Of a stretch of 64,000 nt of DNA, positions 43,501 to 57,268 are shown one piece after another; position 1 is the stretch's first letter; every line of letters begins with the position of its first letter. The notes under the pieces are model-generated. The model saw only the letters and a program-made list of their open reading frames with translations. It ran no database searches and was not told the origin of the DNA. Position numbers and translations under genes: made by a program. Origin of the DNA: Stereum hirsutum FP-91666 SS1 (Eukaryota; Basidiomycota; Agaricomycetes; Russulales; Stereaceae); contig NW_006763143.1 in NCBI RefSeq assembly GCF_000264905.1, forward strand, positions 1,234,555-1,298,554, given 5' to 3'.

Positions 43501-46500
43501 TCCATAGAAGAGGTCTTCCTAGGCCTTATGAACACCGATACCAAGAAGGATTCTGACTCCACAGCCCTCAGTGACGACAAGAATACGACTGGACATACAC
43601 CATCAGAGACTCCGGTACCTGAACAATCTACCGTCCTCCAGCTCACGAACGGCAAGAAGGTCTCTGTTTTGACCCAGGCGCTTACTATATTTCACAAACG
43701 TCTGTACGTGGCCCGTAGGAGCTGGTTGACGCCACTCTTGTTGGTCGCAATAGCAATCGCCGGATCCTGTATCCCATTGTTCTTCATGGCAGGTAGGCCT
43801 CAGTCTTGTACAACGACATTCTTGAGCGCGACATCGGTGCCGTTGTACTTCCCGGACTCGCCTCTCCTCACGTTCTTCAGTGCCGACCAACACCTTCTGA
43901 CCGCCCCACCTAATATCGTCTCTACGCTCGGGCCCACCGTAGCGAGCCTCGGCATAAACAATGTGGCAGACAACGCCACTTTCGTCGACGACATCAACCA
44001 GAACTATCTTAACCTCGCCCGCGGTGGAATTTCGATCGATTTGGACTCGGGACAGGCCCTAGTTGCCTGGGAAGCTTCACCGCCCGGATTAGGAGGGCCG
44101 ACGATGTTGAACCTCGCTTCCAATATCTTACTCAACCGAGCCTTGAATAACACGGGATCAGCGGCAGCTTCAGGAGACCCTATATTGATACAGGCGACAT
44201 ACGAGAACTTTCCCGTCGTGGATGCGGGGACGCTGATCGCGTTGAAGTGGGTGGCTTTCTTTGGAGCGTCTATGGTGAGTATTCTCCGTTTTGCGTTTTC
44301 TTTTTGTAGAGCTGATGAAATAATCGACATGTAGGCCGCATATACAGCGTTCTTCTCGCTCTACGTGTCGAGAGAAAGGAGGTCATCAGTTCAGGCCATG
44401 CAATTCTCTAACGGGTTGTCAAATCCAGTCGTATGTGTTCTTGACTGTAAAGTTCTGTGACCAGAGTATGTTGATGATCGTGCTCCGCGGATGACAGGGT
44501 CTGTGGCTCGGCCATCTACTCTTTGACACAATATTCGTCTTGGTCTTGTCTACTATCATCGTGATCGTCTTCAAAGTCGCATCAAATCAGTTCCACGGGC
44601 TCGGCTTCTACGTGAGTGCCGCACGCATATCACATCCCAGGACCATCTAACACACATTATGGCCATTATACAGTGGCTGATTCTTGTCCTATATGGCATC
44701 GCGGGAGCGTTATTTGCTTACTGCGTGTCGCTGTTCACCGCTTCGCCTCTGGCAGCATTCGCAATCTGCGCTGCGTATCAAATAATCATCTTCACAGTAT
44801 GCTTCGTCTTGTATTTGAATGAATGTTCTAAGAGCTCTGACCAACACATTGTTGACAGGCTTATATTGCGTCATACCTCTTAACGCTGACCTATGCAAAG
44901 ACTTCGAAGTCTGGCCAAATCATCAATATTCTTCGTATGTCCCCTTTTCTGTCTACCCAGTTCGAATTTATCGCTCGGTCAGATGCTCACAGTGAGCCCG
45001 TAGATTTTACGCTGTCTTTGCTGTCTCCTGTGGCGAGCATCGTATGTACCCTATGCCCTCATACATGAGTATCTGAACGAGTTCGTTGACATGATTGACG
45101 GCTGATCGTAGATGCGGACCGCCTTCGTCTCCGTCAACCTCTTCTCCCTCCTCTGCCTAAAGGGTGGCGAGATCCCTGCCTCCCAATACGCTGGCATCAC
45201 GCGCTATGGTGGTCCAATTCTATACCTGGTCGTCTACGCATTCGCCCTGTTCTTCATTCTCGTGTGGGTAGATTCTGGTTCCCTCCTCCCTCGAAATATC
45301 TCCGCAGCTCGTCGGCGAAGGGAGCTACAACCGGTTGTCGGCGCGAGCGCCCTGGATAACGGCTCGGTGGCTGCAGCTGAAGCAATGGCGGAGATGAAAG
45401 TCGATGTGGAAGATGAGGCGAAGGTGGTTGGACAGTCAGACGATCCATTGAGGGTGTTGCATGTCTCGAAGACCTTTGGGCTTGGCAGAGGAGCGAATAA
45501 GGTGGTAGATGATGTCAGTCTGGGTGTCGGTGAAGATATGATATTCGCCCTGCTTGGTAAGTCTTGAGAAAAACACTACAGTCATAGCTCTTGGCTGACG
45601 ATGGTCTGACTATTTCTAGGTCCGAACGGAGGTAAAGCACAATCCACACCTTGCCAAGTTGTTCAATGCTAACCATTTTTTACTCTGCTCAGCCGGGAAG
45701 ACGACCACATTTAACCTCATTCGTGAGCTCTCTCGCGCTCCTATCTTACCTTCAAAGCTGACAACAAGACTATAAGGTGGAGATATCATGCCCGATCGCG
45801 GTGACATCCTTCTCAATGGTATCTCTGTCGTCCGTCACCCACGTTCTGCCAGACTTGGCCTCGGGGTCTGCCCTCAGTTCACGGCCATAGACTCACAACT
45901 CACCGTCCGGGAGCATCTCGATATCTATGGCCGTCTGAAGGGCATTTCAAGAGGAAGTGATCTTCGACGAAATGTGGACTTGTTGATGCAAAGCACCGGA
46001 CTGGATCAGTATGCGGACCGTTTGGCTAGTAAGCTGAGTGGCGGCAACCAGCGAAAGCTGTCTTTAGCTATCGCACTTATGGGTCAGTACAGTCCTACTC
46101 GGTATTGTGAAACATCTTTCTTATTCACAGTATAATGTCTAGGCAATCCGCGCGTTATCCTCATCGACGAGTTCTCTACCGGCATCGATGCGAAGATGAA
46201 GCGTGAAATGTGGGGCACGCTACAGAGAATCTCTGTTGGGAAAGCAATCGTAATCACAACACGTAAGTATACATTCTCCAACCGGTCAATATCAAATTTT
46301 GTTTGCTTTTGACACGAGCAATACCCCATTCTAGATTCTATGGAAGAGGCTTCTGCGCTCGCTGACAAGGTCGCCATCATTGCCACTCGTCTACTCGGTA
46401 CGTCAGTGCTTGCCTCTACCGAAGTCACCGAACTCATCAACGGCAATGGCGGCTCTTCGACTTATTTAGCTGTCGGAACCACCGAAAGCCTCGCCGCGCG

Positions 46501-46879
46501 GTACGCGATGTACGAGGTCCATTTCTCCTGCCGGAATAGGGACGACGTCGCTCGGGCACAAAGGCTCATGGCACGGATCCCCGGCGCACGCATGGCGGAT
46601 GATGTCGCCACACGCTTCGAAGTCCCCATCGGTAATGGCAATAGCAACTTGCTCGAAGAGTCGAACAGAAACGGTAGCGGCGATTCTGAGGCCAGGTTGT
46701 CGCTAGCTGAGCTCTTCCACGTCCTTTCCAGCGAGGGCGACTTCTCGGAATATAGCGTGGAGCGGGCGACTCTGGAGAGCGTCTTCCTGAAGGTCATTCG
46801 ACAGAATAATGTGGCGGAGGAGGATCAGAGGATGAGGACCGGACGAAGTAGTTGGTGGAAGCGTTTACGAAGAGGGTGA
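40556..46879 (+). CDS. Full-length ABC transporter, ABCA (lipid-type) subfamily
   Basis: Two-half ABC transporter of subfamily A, probably moving lipids or hydrophobic compounds across a membrane. Start at 40556 (MQSLFLRQFTALLVKNW, exon 40556-40630), joined at 40698 to LNILRCFVLPVAYGIF (TM1). A large luminal domain follows (FGLGSSIPVYNLTERFDGS... FNYTIRADGG), then six TM helices including SWHISISLAYLPAWIIVSI. NBD1 has GSNGAGKST, LSGGQKRKL and VLVDEATSGVDP. The second half has a TM domain, then NBD2 with GPNGAGKTT (split by an intron), LSGGNQRKL and VILIDEFSTGID. Both sites keep the key residues, so it should be ATP-competent. About 25 introns; near 1,600 aa. One intron (40785-40845) needs a GC donor to keep frame. 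It ends at 46879. A transposon nest ends 170 bp upstream. Confidence 0.92.
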
Positions 46880-47596
46880 TGAGCGGTTTTATTTTTATGT
46901 TTGCCTGCAGGAATGTAGTGTTGGTTATCGGTCGTGTCGAGGACTTTTATGGACATACATATACACGACGTGCCGGTCTCTTGTTTCTGTGCTTACGATG
47001 TCGCTGACCCAATGTTTTCAAGTCTTGGATATCGTTATCTGTACTTTGCTTTCTGTCCCAATCCGGCATGAACAAGAGCTCCCCGGGATTTGACTCGAGT
47101 AATGTTTCGTACGGACCACGCCTCTGAAACACCGACTCGCGCCACATCTACATTTCTCCGAACCCGTACCAGTCAATAACAGTCCTTCCTACTTGCTCTC
47201 AATTTTCGACGTCAACCATTCTTACGGCGGATGGCGTTGAACGATGATGCATCGTCTGTTCAGCCGGAAAATGAAGACCAACGCTGTGTAAGCATGTTGA
47301 TGTTCGCCTTCTCTGATCAATCGAAGTCGCCTCGCTGCGGCATAGATAGTCGTATGTAGCGGTACAGTCACCCGTTCTATTACCCTCGTACATTATACAT
47401 TACAATAATTAACATAATCATAGTAAGTAAAGTATATACACGCTCAAGGAAGGAGGCCAGCGATGATCTGCCAAGGAACACAATGACAGCTGCGCGATCT
47501 AGAATACACAAACGTCTCCGAGTCCGATGCGAGAGACCCTCAAGAATACAGAAAGACCTAGAATATCCAGGACGAAGAATTCTTCATTATGGTTCG
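46880..47596. other. Convergent 3' flanks
   Basis: 717 bp between the ABC transporter stop and the membrane-protein stop. An AT-rich stretch lies near 47393-47440. No gene supported. Confidence 0.4.
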
Positions 47597-48933
47597 TCAC
47601 TTCTTGTCCGTCTCATGCTGTGCTCCATCCTCCAGCACACCCACGATCCTCCGCATAATATTCATCTCCAACATCCCTCTGCTATCGGAGCTGGGACTAT
47701 CGACTTCCTCCACCACCGCGCAAGTCTCGAGCCCTTCGACGGTCGCGACCGTGAACTCCATAGACGAAACTGCTCTTCGTGGACTGGTCAGGTCTGAGGG
47801 CATTACTGTCATGGTCCGCGAGTCCCACGCACGGCGCGATGCAACTCGCATGCTGATGAGGATGGTAGATAAAACCTAGGATAAATAGCATAAGCACGCC
47901 ACCCAAAAATTTCAAGCAGCCCACGACGTACAGGCATGAGGAAGCTAGAAGGCAGGAAAATGTTGGCGGCATGGCTGTTGAGCGCGTAGGGTATTGCGAG
48001 GGCGAGATATGACGCAGCGCAGATCATGGAACTTTCGATGACCATGGCCGCGATGGAGATGTACGGTACGGCCAAGGCCTCGGAAGTGCCGAGCGCGCGA
48101 CGAAGCCGTCGTCTGAAAAAGAGCAGACGGCCGGTGATGAGGATGGCGAGGATGATGTTGAGGGCGGCGGTGAGGATCATGCGGGCAAGGCCCCAATCCA
48201 CGGTGTTATTGCTGTACAAGCTGGAGCCAGGTTGCATGGATTCGTAGAGGAAGAAGATGCTGGATACTGTTTCACGAAGTTGGAGGTCAGCAAAAGATTC
48301 GGATATAACAGATAATGGTGAGCGATCACCCATGTTTGCAAGGAACAATAGCACCAGGGGTATCAAGAGGTACAGTTTGAAGCGAAAAATCACAAGGCAG
48401 CGATACAGCTGCTCAAAAGAAGCATCGGCACACAAGTTTCGGTTTCTTATTTTAAATGAAGACTGCACTCACTAGAAACCCATCTGCAAGCCACGAAATC
48501 ACCACACCGATCGCGTTGGACGACGCAAGACGCGCACTTCCGTACTGCGTTCGTCCCCAAGCCATGGGACCACCAGGATAGTCGCGATTGTCGATAAATT
48601 CTAGCTGATAATTGCGCGTGTACAGGCCGACGAAAGATACGGCAAGCGTGAACATCACGAAAGTGAACGCGATGAGGGCTTTATTTCGTGTGCGTCCTCT
48701 TTTGGGAGGATCGTCAACGAGAAGATTCACGGTCTGCAGACAAACGACGCATATCATCCCTATGATCATCAGTGGTCGTCCCGATTAGAATTAGAACAGG
48801 CCCGAAAAAAGAAGTCAGAACCAAGTTGTTGCCACTCACCAAAGGTCATCCAAGATGCGAGGCCGCCGATGAGAGCAGCACGCTCATAAAAAAGAGCATC
48901 CGCAGACAAGTTGGGTCTATTCGTATTGGACAT
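47597..48933 (-). CDS. Seven-TM-type membrane protein of unknown function
   Basis: Start at 48933 (MSNTNRPNLSADALFYERAAL). Exons then give hydrophobic helices: GMICVVCLQTVNLLV, NKALIAFTFVMFTLAVSFVGLYT, a loop with a Tyr/Gly/Pro-rich stretch, and ASSNAIGVVISWLADGFL. Further on come LYRCLVIFRFKLYLLIPLVLLFLANMG, WGLARMILTAALNIILAILITGRLLFFRRRLRRAL and VPYISIAAMVIESSMICAASYLALAIPYAL, then one more short segment. The tail is hydrophilic (MRVASRRAWDSRTMTVMPSD...) and ends at 47597. The layout resembles an uncharacterised agaricomycete membrane family whose members occur in many copies. No receptor motif was seen. About 340 aa. The exon joins near the last TM are approximate. Confidence 0.7.
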
Positions 48934-50257
48934 ATGATTTCCGAGTGCTCCTATGTACTACCAGAAGGCGCAGAACGCCTTGAACATCGAAGGGAGAGGG
49001 TGAAAGGTGTTAACCGGTCGCTGCCCGCCCTTTATGTGTTTTATCGGGCGCAAGACATGGAAGACTGCTTCTGAAGGATCGTGATAGGGCTGTCTCCGTG
49101 TGACGCGGTGAGAAGGGTGCTAAGTTGAGGTATCTAAACGCTCCAGATAACTTGGCTGCGGCCTTTAGCGCCCCGGTTCGCTTCATCCCCGCCTGGAGGT
49201 CTCAGACAAGGGCAAAAGATGCCCATAAAGAGTATATATCCCGAGTGTTGACGGCTCGCTTTCTCACGGTAGAATGCATATGGCTGTGGAGTGTCCCGTT
49301 GTGTAGATGTATACACCCTTGGCATGCGGACGTCGATTCGCTGACAGATAAACAAGTCGCTATGAATGAGGACAAAGACACCCTGAATCCAGATGCGTAA
49401 CACTCACAGCAGGAGAGAAGCCTTCGCGTTCTGGAAGATCCACCACGCGTAATCTCCAGACTAATTGAGACATTGAGTTGCCGATATCTTCTAAGCCCCA
49501 ACAACGACCGATTTCGAACCTGTAGGGCGGCATTGGGGCGGTATCCTTTTGCGACGTTGTCTGCAGCGCCAGAGCACCGGCGTCGTCTCACCGACACGAA
49601 CGAAACGATGATCAGATGCTGGTATTGTATATAACGTATGCGTGGTGGTGGACATTGAACGTGAACATGGCGGGGGGCGGTCAAAGGATACAATACTCGA
49701 ACGGTAAAAAGAAGAGAAAATATTGAAACACGAGAACGAGAACGGGATCGTCAAGGGACCTAAGCTTCGAAAAGTCCGTACGACTAAAAATGTCGACGAA
49801 AGCCACGGCTGTCAATAAGGGACCTCCGACGAGGGCATGATCGTCAAAAAAGATAAGGCTGCTCGAAGTGGAGGTATGAGGAAACAGGCTCCGGAAAATC
49901 ATGCGGTGCAAGAGTCCAGGTGCTCGAGAAAAAGGCATAATGAGGTCGAAATGTGGTCCATCTATCGACCCAACGAAGCCACAGTCAAGAGTCATGATCA
50001 CAGTCAGTCAACTTGTTAGACAGCTGCAGGCAATTGCCGCACAGGTATCGCAGCGCTCGTAGTCGGACATCAAACAAGCAAGAGCTCAGGGGCATCAAGC
50101 AAATAGAGGGGAATTAAAGTCTTTGTCCGCGGTCATAAAGCAAGGGAAAACAGGAACAAACGAAAACGAGAGAAGGCGACGAATTAAAAAAGAGAGAGAC
50201 TAGTCCGCTATGCTATACCGTACCTCATTCAATGCGCACCGACAGATAGATCACCGC
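48934..50257. other. No confident gene
   Basis: About 1.3 kb containing the promoter of the seven-TM-type gene and the probable long 3' UTR of the chitin synthase. Short ORFs show no domain. Confidence 0.4.
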
Positions 50258-53200
50258 TCAGTATCCACCAGAATACCCACTCTGTCCCGGGTTCGGTGGT
50301 GCTGCACCTGGAGGAAGCCCATATTGCGACGTCCTCGAGTACCTATTCTGCTGTCCCTGCGCTCCAGTCGGTGTCTGCGACGAAGGTCTCCTTGGTCTCG
50401 GCACCCTCCTTACCCCTTCCGTTGCTGACGGTACAGGTCCGTTATCCGCCAAGCTCACGCCTCTCGAGTTCGTCCTCGAACGGGTGGCACTCCTACTCTG
50501 CCTCTGCCCCCCAGCACCCTGGCCTGCGAAATTAACCGGCTGAGGACTCGAGGCATTGGAGCCACCGGGAGACATCGCAGCCTCATCGGATTCGGGAGCA
50601 TAACCCATATGATCAGGATACGTGTGTTGCCCTTGGTACGGGTTGTGAGTCTCGCCCGGATATTGATTTGAGATCGTGTTATGTCTCAACACGGCACCGC
50701 CAGCCGCGGCTCTCGAGAACTGAGCATCGAAGCTTGGCTGCTGCTGCTGTTGCTGCTGTTGCTGCTGGTATGTCTGAGCTTGGTTGCCGAATGGGTTCCG
50801 AGTGGTCGTGATGGGAGAATCATAGACCGTGTCTTCGCCATAATCAGGACTGGGGACAAGACGGTGATTAGATGATGAGACGTCTGAGTTGTACGGTGCA
50901 TCTTCGCTCGTACGCGAGACAGATGATGATGGGGCGGGTGTCGCAGCAGGTCGGTTGCCGAGTGCTAAGGGTGCTGGGAGCGTGAGGAGCTGATTGCTGT
51001 CCATTCGTTGACGAGAGTGCGTGCCGGAAGATTCGCCCGCGGTACTCGAATCATAACCTTGTAATGCTCCTGTCACGGTATCGGAGGTCAAAGAATGCCT
51101 ATACGAAAGTAGACAAAAGTTGCGTGAGCTTATAAAACACGAACGAGGAGCGGAAGAGACTTACCGCTTAGGTGAGTTGGCCTTCCCATCATAGAACATC
51201 GAGTCTCTCGAGACCGTCCCACTCTTCCACCTCCTCTCCCTCTCAAACTCAGCCCATCTCTTCATCACGATGTGTGACGAATCAAACTCTCCCTCTTTAT
51301 CACCATGATTCGCCGCTGCCGACTCTCCCGCGACCATCCGTGTCTGACCCCACGAGAAGTCGTCGAAGTGCCAATACGAGTACGCGGGGAGGATACCGTT
51401 CCATATAGGTAGCGAAAACAGGTACACGATCATCCATCCGACGTAGGAGACCTTCCTCGTGGTGATAACGATCAGCAAACCGGGTAGACCGAGGACGATA
51501 GCGAGAAGAACGAGAGGGATGGTCGTGTTAGAGCCACCGGGAATGATGGAAATGATGATGAGGTAGAGCGTGAACGAGATGGCGGCCGGAAGGACGAGTG
51601 TACCCGCGAGTTCCATACCGACGACGAACTGCATCGAGAAGCAGAAAGTACCGCAAAGGTCACGGACGAGAACGAGTTCCGCAAGGTTATGCACTGTGGA
51701 GTTGATCCACCGACGACGTTGGGAGAGGAGCACGCCGAAGGTATCCGGTACGACGGTCTTGCAAACGGCGGAAGGACAGAAAACATTCTTCCTCTTCGGG
51801 AACGTCTTGAGCATTAGCGTCGTTAGGTATCGATCTTCACCGAGTAGCAGAAGATTCTTCTTGTGCAGGGTATCGACGACGTTCTCCGAGTAGTGCTCGA
51901 CGATGTCAGGGTTGGCGAGGATGGGGACCCAATATCCGGACGCGCCCTTGGGAGCCTTGATGCGGTACATGGAGAAACAACCAGGCAAACAGGTGACACC
52001 TCCAAACATGGACTCGAAGGCCTTGGTCATGTGATGAGAGATGTAGTACTCGAAGACTAACAACAAGTTGATTTAGCATATTCCGCAAGAGTGGAGGCGA
52101 AAAGCACGAACCTTGAATCATGGTGACCCAAGTCTCCCCCTTGTTAGCGATCTTCGTCTCGCCACAAAGACCCATGATCTCCTCGTCCTCTATCATGCAC
52201 GACGCCATCCTCGTCAACGAATCCGGGAACACCTTCGTATCGGCATCCACACAAAGTACCAGTTCATAATGATCCGGACTGATACCCGTGCATCTCCAAA
52301 TCGAATTGAAGAACTCATACTCGAACGTCGTCATCCTCTCGTCGAACATGACCTTCTGCATGAATCCCATCAGCACGATCTGCGAGTCTCGCTTTCCACG
52401 GTTACCAGGCTTCGCTTCGTGCGCCTCGAGCGGATTACCGCATTTCGCGACAAGCACCATGGGGACCCTCTGCTGCTTCGACATCTCGACCGTCGCGTCG
52501 TCGTAGTCGTAGAACCCGGCGTAGACCTTCGCCATATTGTGCCGTTTGTGACCGTCCGCGATGGCGACGTACGAATGGGCCTCGACGTCCTCCGGGTCGA
52601 TCACGAATTCCTTCATCATCTCTATACAGATCTGCGGTGTCGTCTTGTCGTTCCCAGCACCCTTCACCATCCCGTCCGCGATGACCAAAATGAGCTTGTG
52701 ACTGTTCGGATAATCCGTCGTGGCGAGCGAGTCCAAAGTCGTTCTCAGACCCTCCACGCTCTCCGAATAGGCCGTGACGAGACAGATCGTGTGTGCGAGT
52801 CGGAAGCCGAAAGGTTCCGCGTTATCCGGCGTAGGCTGTTGGACGACATTATGGAGAGGGAAAGGACAAGGATTGTCATTGAAGCCGTTCCTCGAGTCTC
52901 CGAGCGAAGTCGAGCTCCTGGAAAAGCGGTACGGGGAATCCGGCGGTGTAAGTTTCGCACCCTTGACCGAGGCCGTGGTCGATGATGGGCCACCGTATAC
53001 ACTCGTGGCGTTGCGTTTGTACGGGAGAGGCTCGAGCATCCCATATGAGGTCGCCGGTCTCCCTCCAACTCCTTTCAGGATATTCTCGGTGGGCGTGAAG
53101 CGCGATTGCGTGGGTATGAAACCTGCCTTCTTCGGCTTGTAGTTCGTAGTGACGCCTTTCTTCGTGACGTTGGGACGGAGTTCGGCCGGAGCAGGACGAT

Positions 53201-55009
53201 AGATGTCACTCGTCCAGTTCTCGATCTGCGCCATCCGTTGCATCCTTTGTTCGTACGTCTCGTGCTTGAAGGCGCCGAGGCGAGGACCGAAGAACCACGA
53301 AAACATGACAGCCATGACGAATCGAATCCCGACGACACCGATGATGAAGATGAGGGAGACATAGAGGACGATGTCAGAGGCGACGCAGCCGATCGTGTTC
53401 GTGTCGATGAAGCCGACAGTGATGATGTCCTGGAAACAGTGACCGAGAGTGCGTTGGCCCGTGCGGAGCATGTAGGCGGTGATGTCCTTGCCATTAAACG
53501 TGCCATTGGCGTTCTTGAAGTCGTTGAAGCTATCCGGGTAGGAGACTTCGCCTGTGCTCAGCCAGTTGAGGAGGTTGAAGTCGAGAACATTGCTACGGAG
53601 AGGTAAAAGGTTAGGACAGCATGACGACGAGGGAATGTTCGCTTACGATTCATAGACGGCAAGGTTGCGATCAGAAGCCTGAAGGTCGTCCCAAGTGAAG
53701 TAAACTTGACCCTGCGGACTGATTGCGGCAAGATCATTGCGCGCAGTTGAACTGACGTGACAAGTCGTGTCGCTGTCGTAGTTCGTCAAGTTGACGCCAC
53801 TCGTCCCGTTCTGGCTGAATACATTGCAGGGGAAATACCAGTCGAGACTGCCACTGGTGCTGGTAATGCTCGAGTTGCTCGCCTTGGTGATGATCCCGTC
53901 GCAATTCCCATTCACGTTCTGAAACATGAAGGAGATATCGTTACTGGCAACACCCCAATTGCCAACGAAAAGCGGGTTCGTGTCTCCGTTGAAATCGCCG
54001 ACTTCAGGATGTTTGAACTGTGAGAAATCGTAGTCGTAGCCGTGGATGACGACGGAGCCAGTGTCGATGGAGCCTGCATGGTAGCGGTTCGCAGGAGTGC
54101 CGCAGACGACTTGAGTGAAACCGAAAGTGATAAAACCGACGAAGCCCATGAGGACGGCGATGATACTGAGGAGACCCATCTTCTCGCGCCATGCTCGCTG
54201 TTGCTCGGAAGTTCGAATACCTGGCTCGGAATTAGAACAAGGCTAAGGGATATTGAGAAGGAAAGAACAAGACATACCGAAGGTCCTGAGGATGAAATTG
54301 GGAATGCAGGCTGTGAGTATATAACAATAGGTGACCCAGCCGTCGTGGGGACCTGGTATATTCGCTAGGCAACCCGTTCGCTTCGCAGGGGCAGTTTCTG
54401 GCGTAGGCGCGGATTTCCTCCTCCTAAGAGTGGCACCTCGTTTGAAAAGAGCGAGACCCGACTCATGAACGTCTTCCTCTCTCGCAAGTAGTGAGTGACC
54501 ACGACGCAGCCCAGGTGCGTTTCCCGTGGCTATGCAACATACTCAACGCAATGCAGACACGAGGTAGGTAGGAAATACGCACTGGAGGGAATCACACCGT
54601 CATCTTCCAGTTGAGCAGCATGGTTGCGGTAGTGCCACTGCCTATGACCCGGCTCTATCTTCTCCCTGTCCGGCCTGACCAGGCTCTTCTTCCTTCCTAC
54701 CATAGCTGTATCCCCAAGCTGAAAGCCGTTCTCTGGATCGGGGCTGGTGATGTTGGTGTATGCTGATGGGGCGGTACGCTGGCGGCCTGGGTGTTCAAGA
54801 GGGTCGGTGCGCTCGCCTCGTTCGCTGTCTTGAAAGGAGACGTTGGGAACAGCTCCGGTGTTAGGTTGTAGAGGTGGCCTAGAGAAACCATTGTAGGAAA
54901 TCGGAGGCTGTTCGGGGTAGGAAGGCGAAGAGGGTGATTGGGGATGCGAGTAGCCGGTCGAGGCGCCAGGGCGGGGCTGCCGTGGTGGACGTTGACCGTA
55001 ATTGTCCAT
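50258..55009 (-). CDS. Chitin synthase, class IV
   Basis: Plasma-membrane processive glycosyltransferase (GT2) making wall chitin from UDP-GlcNAc; the class of yeast Chs3. Start at 55009 ([15 protein letters not shown]), with a long Pro/Ser/Arg-rich cytosolic N-terminus. N-terminal TMs follow ([41 protein letters not shown]), then an extracellular Asn-rich domain and another TM before the catalytic part. Catalytic landmarks are [66 protein letters not shown] and [10 protein letters not shown]-terminal helices end at [17 protein letters not shown]. No myosin or cytochrome-b5 domain is seen, so class IV rather than V/VI. The C-terminal tail is Ser/Gln/Pro-rich with a 10-Gln run and ends GYSGGY. 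About 1,450 aa. A 290-codon antisense ORF at 52113-52985 is a shadow. Confidence 0.95.
50735..50764 (-). repeat. Poly-glutamine CAG/CAA tract in chitin synthase
   Basis: Ten consecutive glutamines encoded by mixed CAG and CAA codons in the cytosolic C-terminal tail. The tract is likely length-variable between strains. Confidence 0.8.
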
Positions 55010-57268
55010 GGCAATTGAACTGCTGATAATATGCTATTATGAAGACAGTTGCATGCGGCGGGAAGCGAGGAGGAGCGAGGGTGGCCGAGGAGAACCGAGT
55101 GAGAGCGAGATGAGGGAGCGTGGGCAAGGCGCAGGGCGCTGAGCACGAAGGAGCCCAAAAATGGTTCTATATCCGTGCTGATCGCGGCTGCTGTCCACGC
55201 AAAGGGTGCTGACTGAGCTGGGGGTATAAGCGCTGTGCGTTGCCGCTGTCGTCGGCAGCGAGGCCGATGGCGAGTCGGACGGTGGTGGTGGCGGAGAGAG
55301 AGAGAGCTCGGAAAATGATGGCGGTGGCTGGACGTCGAACGGAGTGCCAAGCGGCAGTTGACAACGCTCTTCCTCAACCGGCTGCCTTCCCATTCCGTCA
55401 TCGTCTCTTCTTCCAATAATTGTTCACCCAGCGCGTTGCGACTCCGCTCTGCCCCTGCTCCATGCCAACAACCCTCGCTTGCTCCACGTCCCCCGCTTTC
55501 CTCTCCAGCTTTTTCTCGACATTTTCCCTTTTTTTCGCCGTCGTCCACACCCGCCACATGGCACGCCACACACTGTCCAACATGAATCGATTGGGCTTGG
55601 CAATCGTTTTTCTCCGAGCCATCATGTTCAGTTGTAATTAACCAGCAGCAGACCGAAGGCAAGCTATCTGGGGAGTCCCCGTTTCCTCTGTTTCTAACCC
55701 TCTGCCGTGCTGCACAGTTGTCCTGGGAGCCGCATCGTACGAACGTGGGAGGTGTACGTCTGCTGCACCTCATAATCATTCTTCACCTCTCGGGGATGCT
55801 TGGGCACAGACAGCTAGGCGGCTCTGAGCGACTATCATTCATCATTCACTATGGCTTATGAAGGCTGGAAGGGTTGACGTCGTCGCCTCTAGACATCGTT
55901 CTTGAGAGCCGGTCCTCGTTTCTTGGAGCGCCTGGATGCGTCGATATCACAAGTGGGGCCCGAGTCGTGCTTTACAGCAGTCGACCTCACTCTTCGCGGT
56001 GTAACGCCTATGCTAGAATCGCAGGAAGAAACTGATAACAGTAATAGTACGTCTGGATTACACCGGGTTTATGACTTCTAGCCCATACCATCCAGTGTTC
56101 ACGGTCGCCTCCCAGTTGTCTCTGCCGGATATCGGTTCAGGTGACTATCTTTGACGTGCCTTGCTGTGAAATCCAACGATCTACAAGAAGTACGCTTATG
56201 CTCGGATGAGGCTACGATATCGACCTGAGGCGCAAGGCGTGAGGCCCCATGGCCTTATACGCGAGGTGCGTTGTGGGCCGTGGCTCTCTACGTGCGTCAT
56301 CGTTCCTTGTTTCTCCTGGTTCCAGCTCATGTGTGCCCTGACAATCGATAAGACGGACATATCACCGAGTGTCGTAGCCAATGAATAATATGGCCATCCT
56401 TATTACCATCTCTTCTCCACCTCGCTGCAGTCACCAAGAGATGTTTCTAATATAGGCTTTGCTTGATCCTTCTCAAGTTTGTTGACATGTGTTTGATTCC
56501 GAAGGCGCCGCCTTCCTTTCCGAGACAACACAAGATAACTGGGGGAGCGCAGACTTCGTCTGCAGCAACCTCGCTTGGAGGGGAGGGTGGCACGATTTCT
56601 ATTTTTTACCAGGCAGTTCACAATACAAGTTTCGTTTGAGCGGTGCTCGGCCTTCTTGGTGCATGTGTGGCAACGCGCTATCTTGTCTCATTGAAGAGGC
56701 CCAAGCAAGCGAATGTGTTCCATCTCCTCAAATGCCAGAAACACACCAGGAAAAGAACATGCAGACTGTCATAATACAACAAATATATACAGCATTAATA
56801 GAAGGATCCACGAGGACTCTCCGCGGCTGCACAACTTGAAATTCCTAACAAAGGACAACCGGTCTGATTGACATCGAACGGAGGCAAACCATATCCTGAG
56901 CAACAACCAAAAACAACTCATGGACACACATCCCAAACCGACCTAAGCTACGTGTGCGGCCTTGAGAGGAGGGAATGGATCGTCGCCCTTCCTCAGGAGC
57001 CTCTTCCTTGGCGACTCCTCGAGGAGCGGGAGGGACGAGAACACCCATCATCCCTACCTTCCCGTACAAACAGACTCCCTTTATATGTCCAGTATCAATG
57101 TCATGGCGGTATGAAGAAGACCACGAGCGGTACATACCAAGAACGGAACATGCTGCCGATCGAGCCTCTGTCACGAACATTCGAGATACTTACACGGGTC
57201 AATCGTAAGATGCAGACGAGGAGGGTGGCGCACGAGGAGGGTGGTGCGGCGACAGTTTCCGAATCCCG
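55010..57268. other. Gene-poor region upstream of chitin synthase
   Basis: About 2.2 kb. The first ~700 bp likely hold the chitin synthase promoter and 5' UTR, with pyrimidine- and purine-rich runs that create a long but unconvincing minus ORF (54697-55779). The rest shows only scattered short ORFs. Confidence 0.4.

Noticed and set aside
52113..52985. 290-codon plus-strand ORF
   Set aside because: Exactly antisense to the catalytic exon of chitin synthase; composition is a codon-bias shadow.
54697..55779. 360-codon minus ORF before chitin synthase
   Set aside because: Overlaps the chitin synthase N-terminal exon in another frame; low-complexity Ser/Pro/His without a domain. Better read as promoter and 5' UTR.
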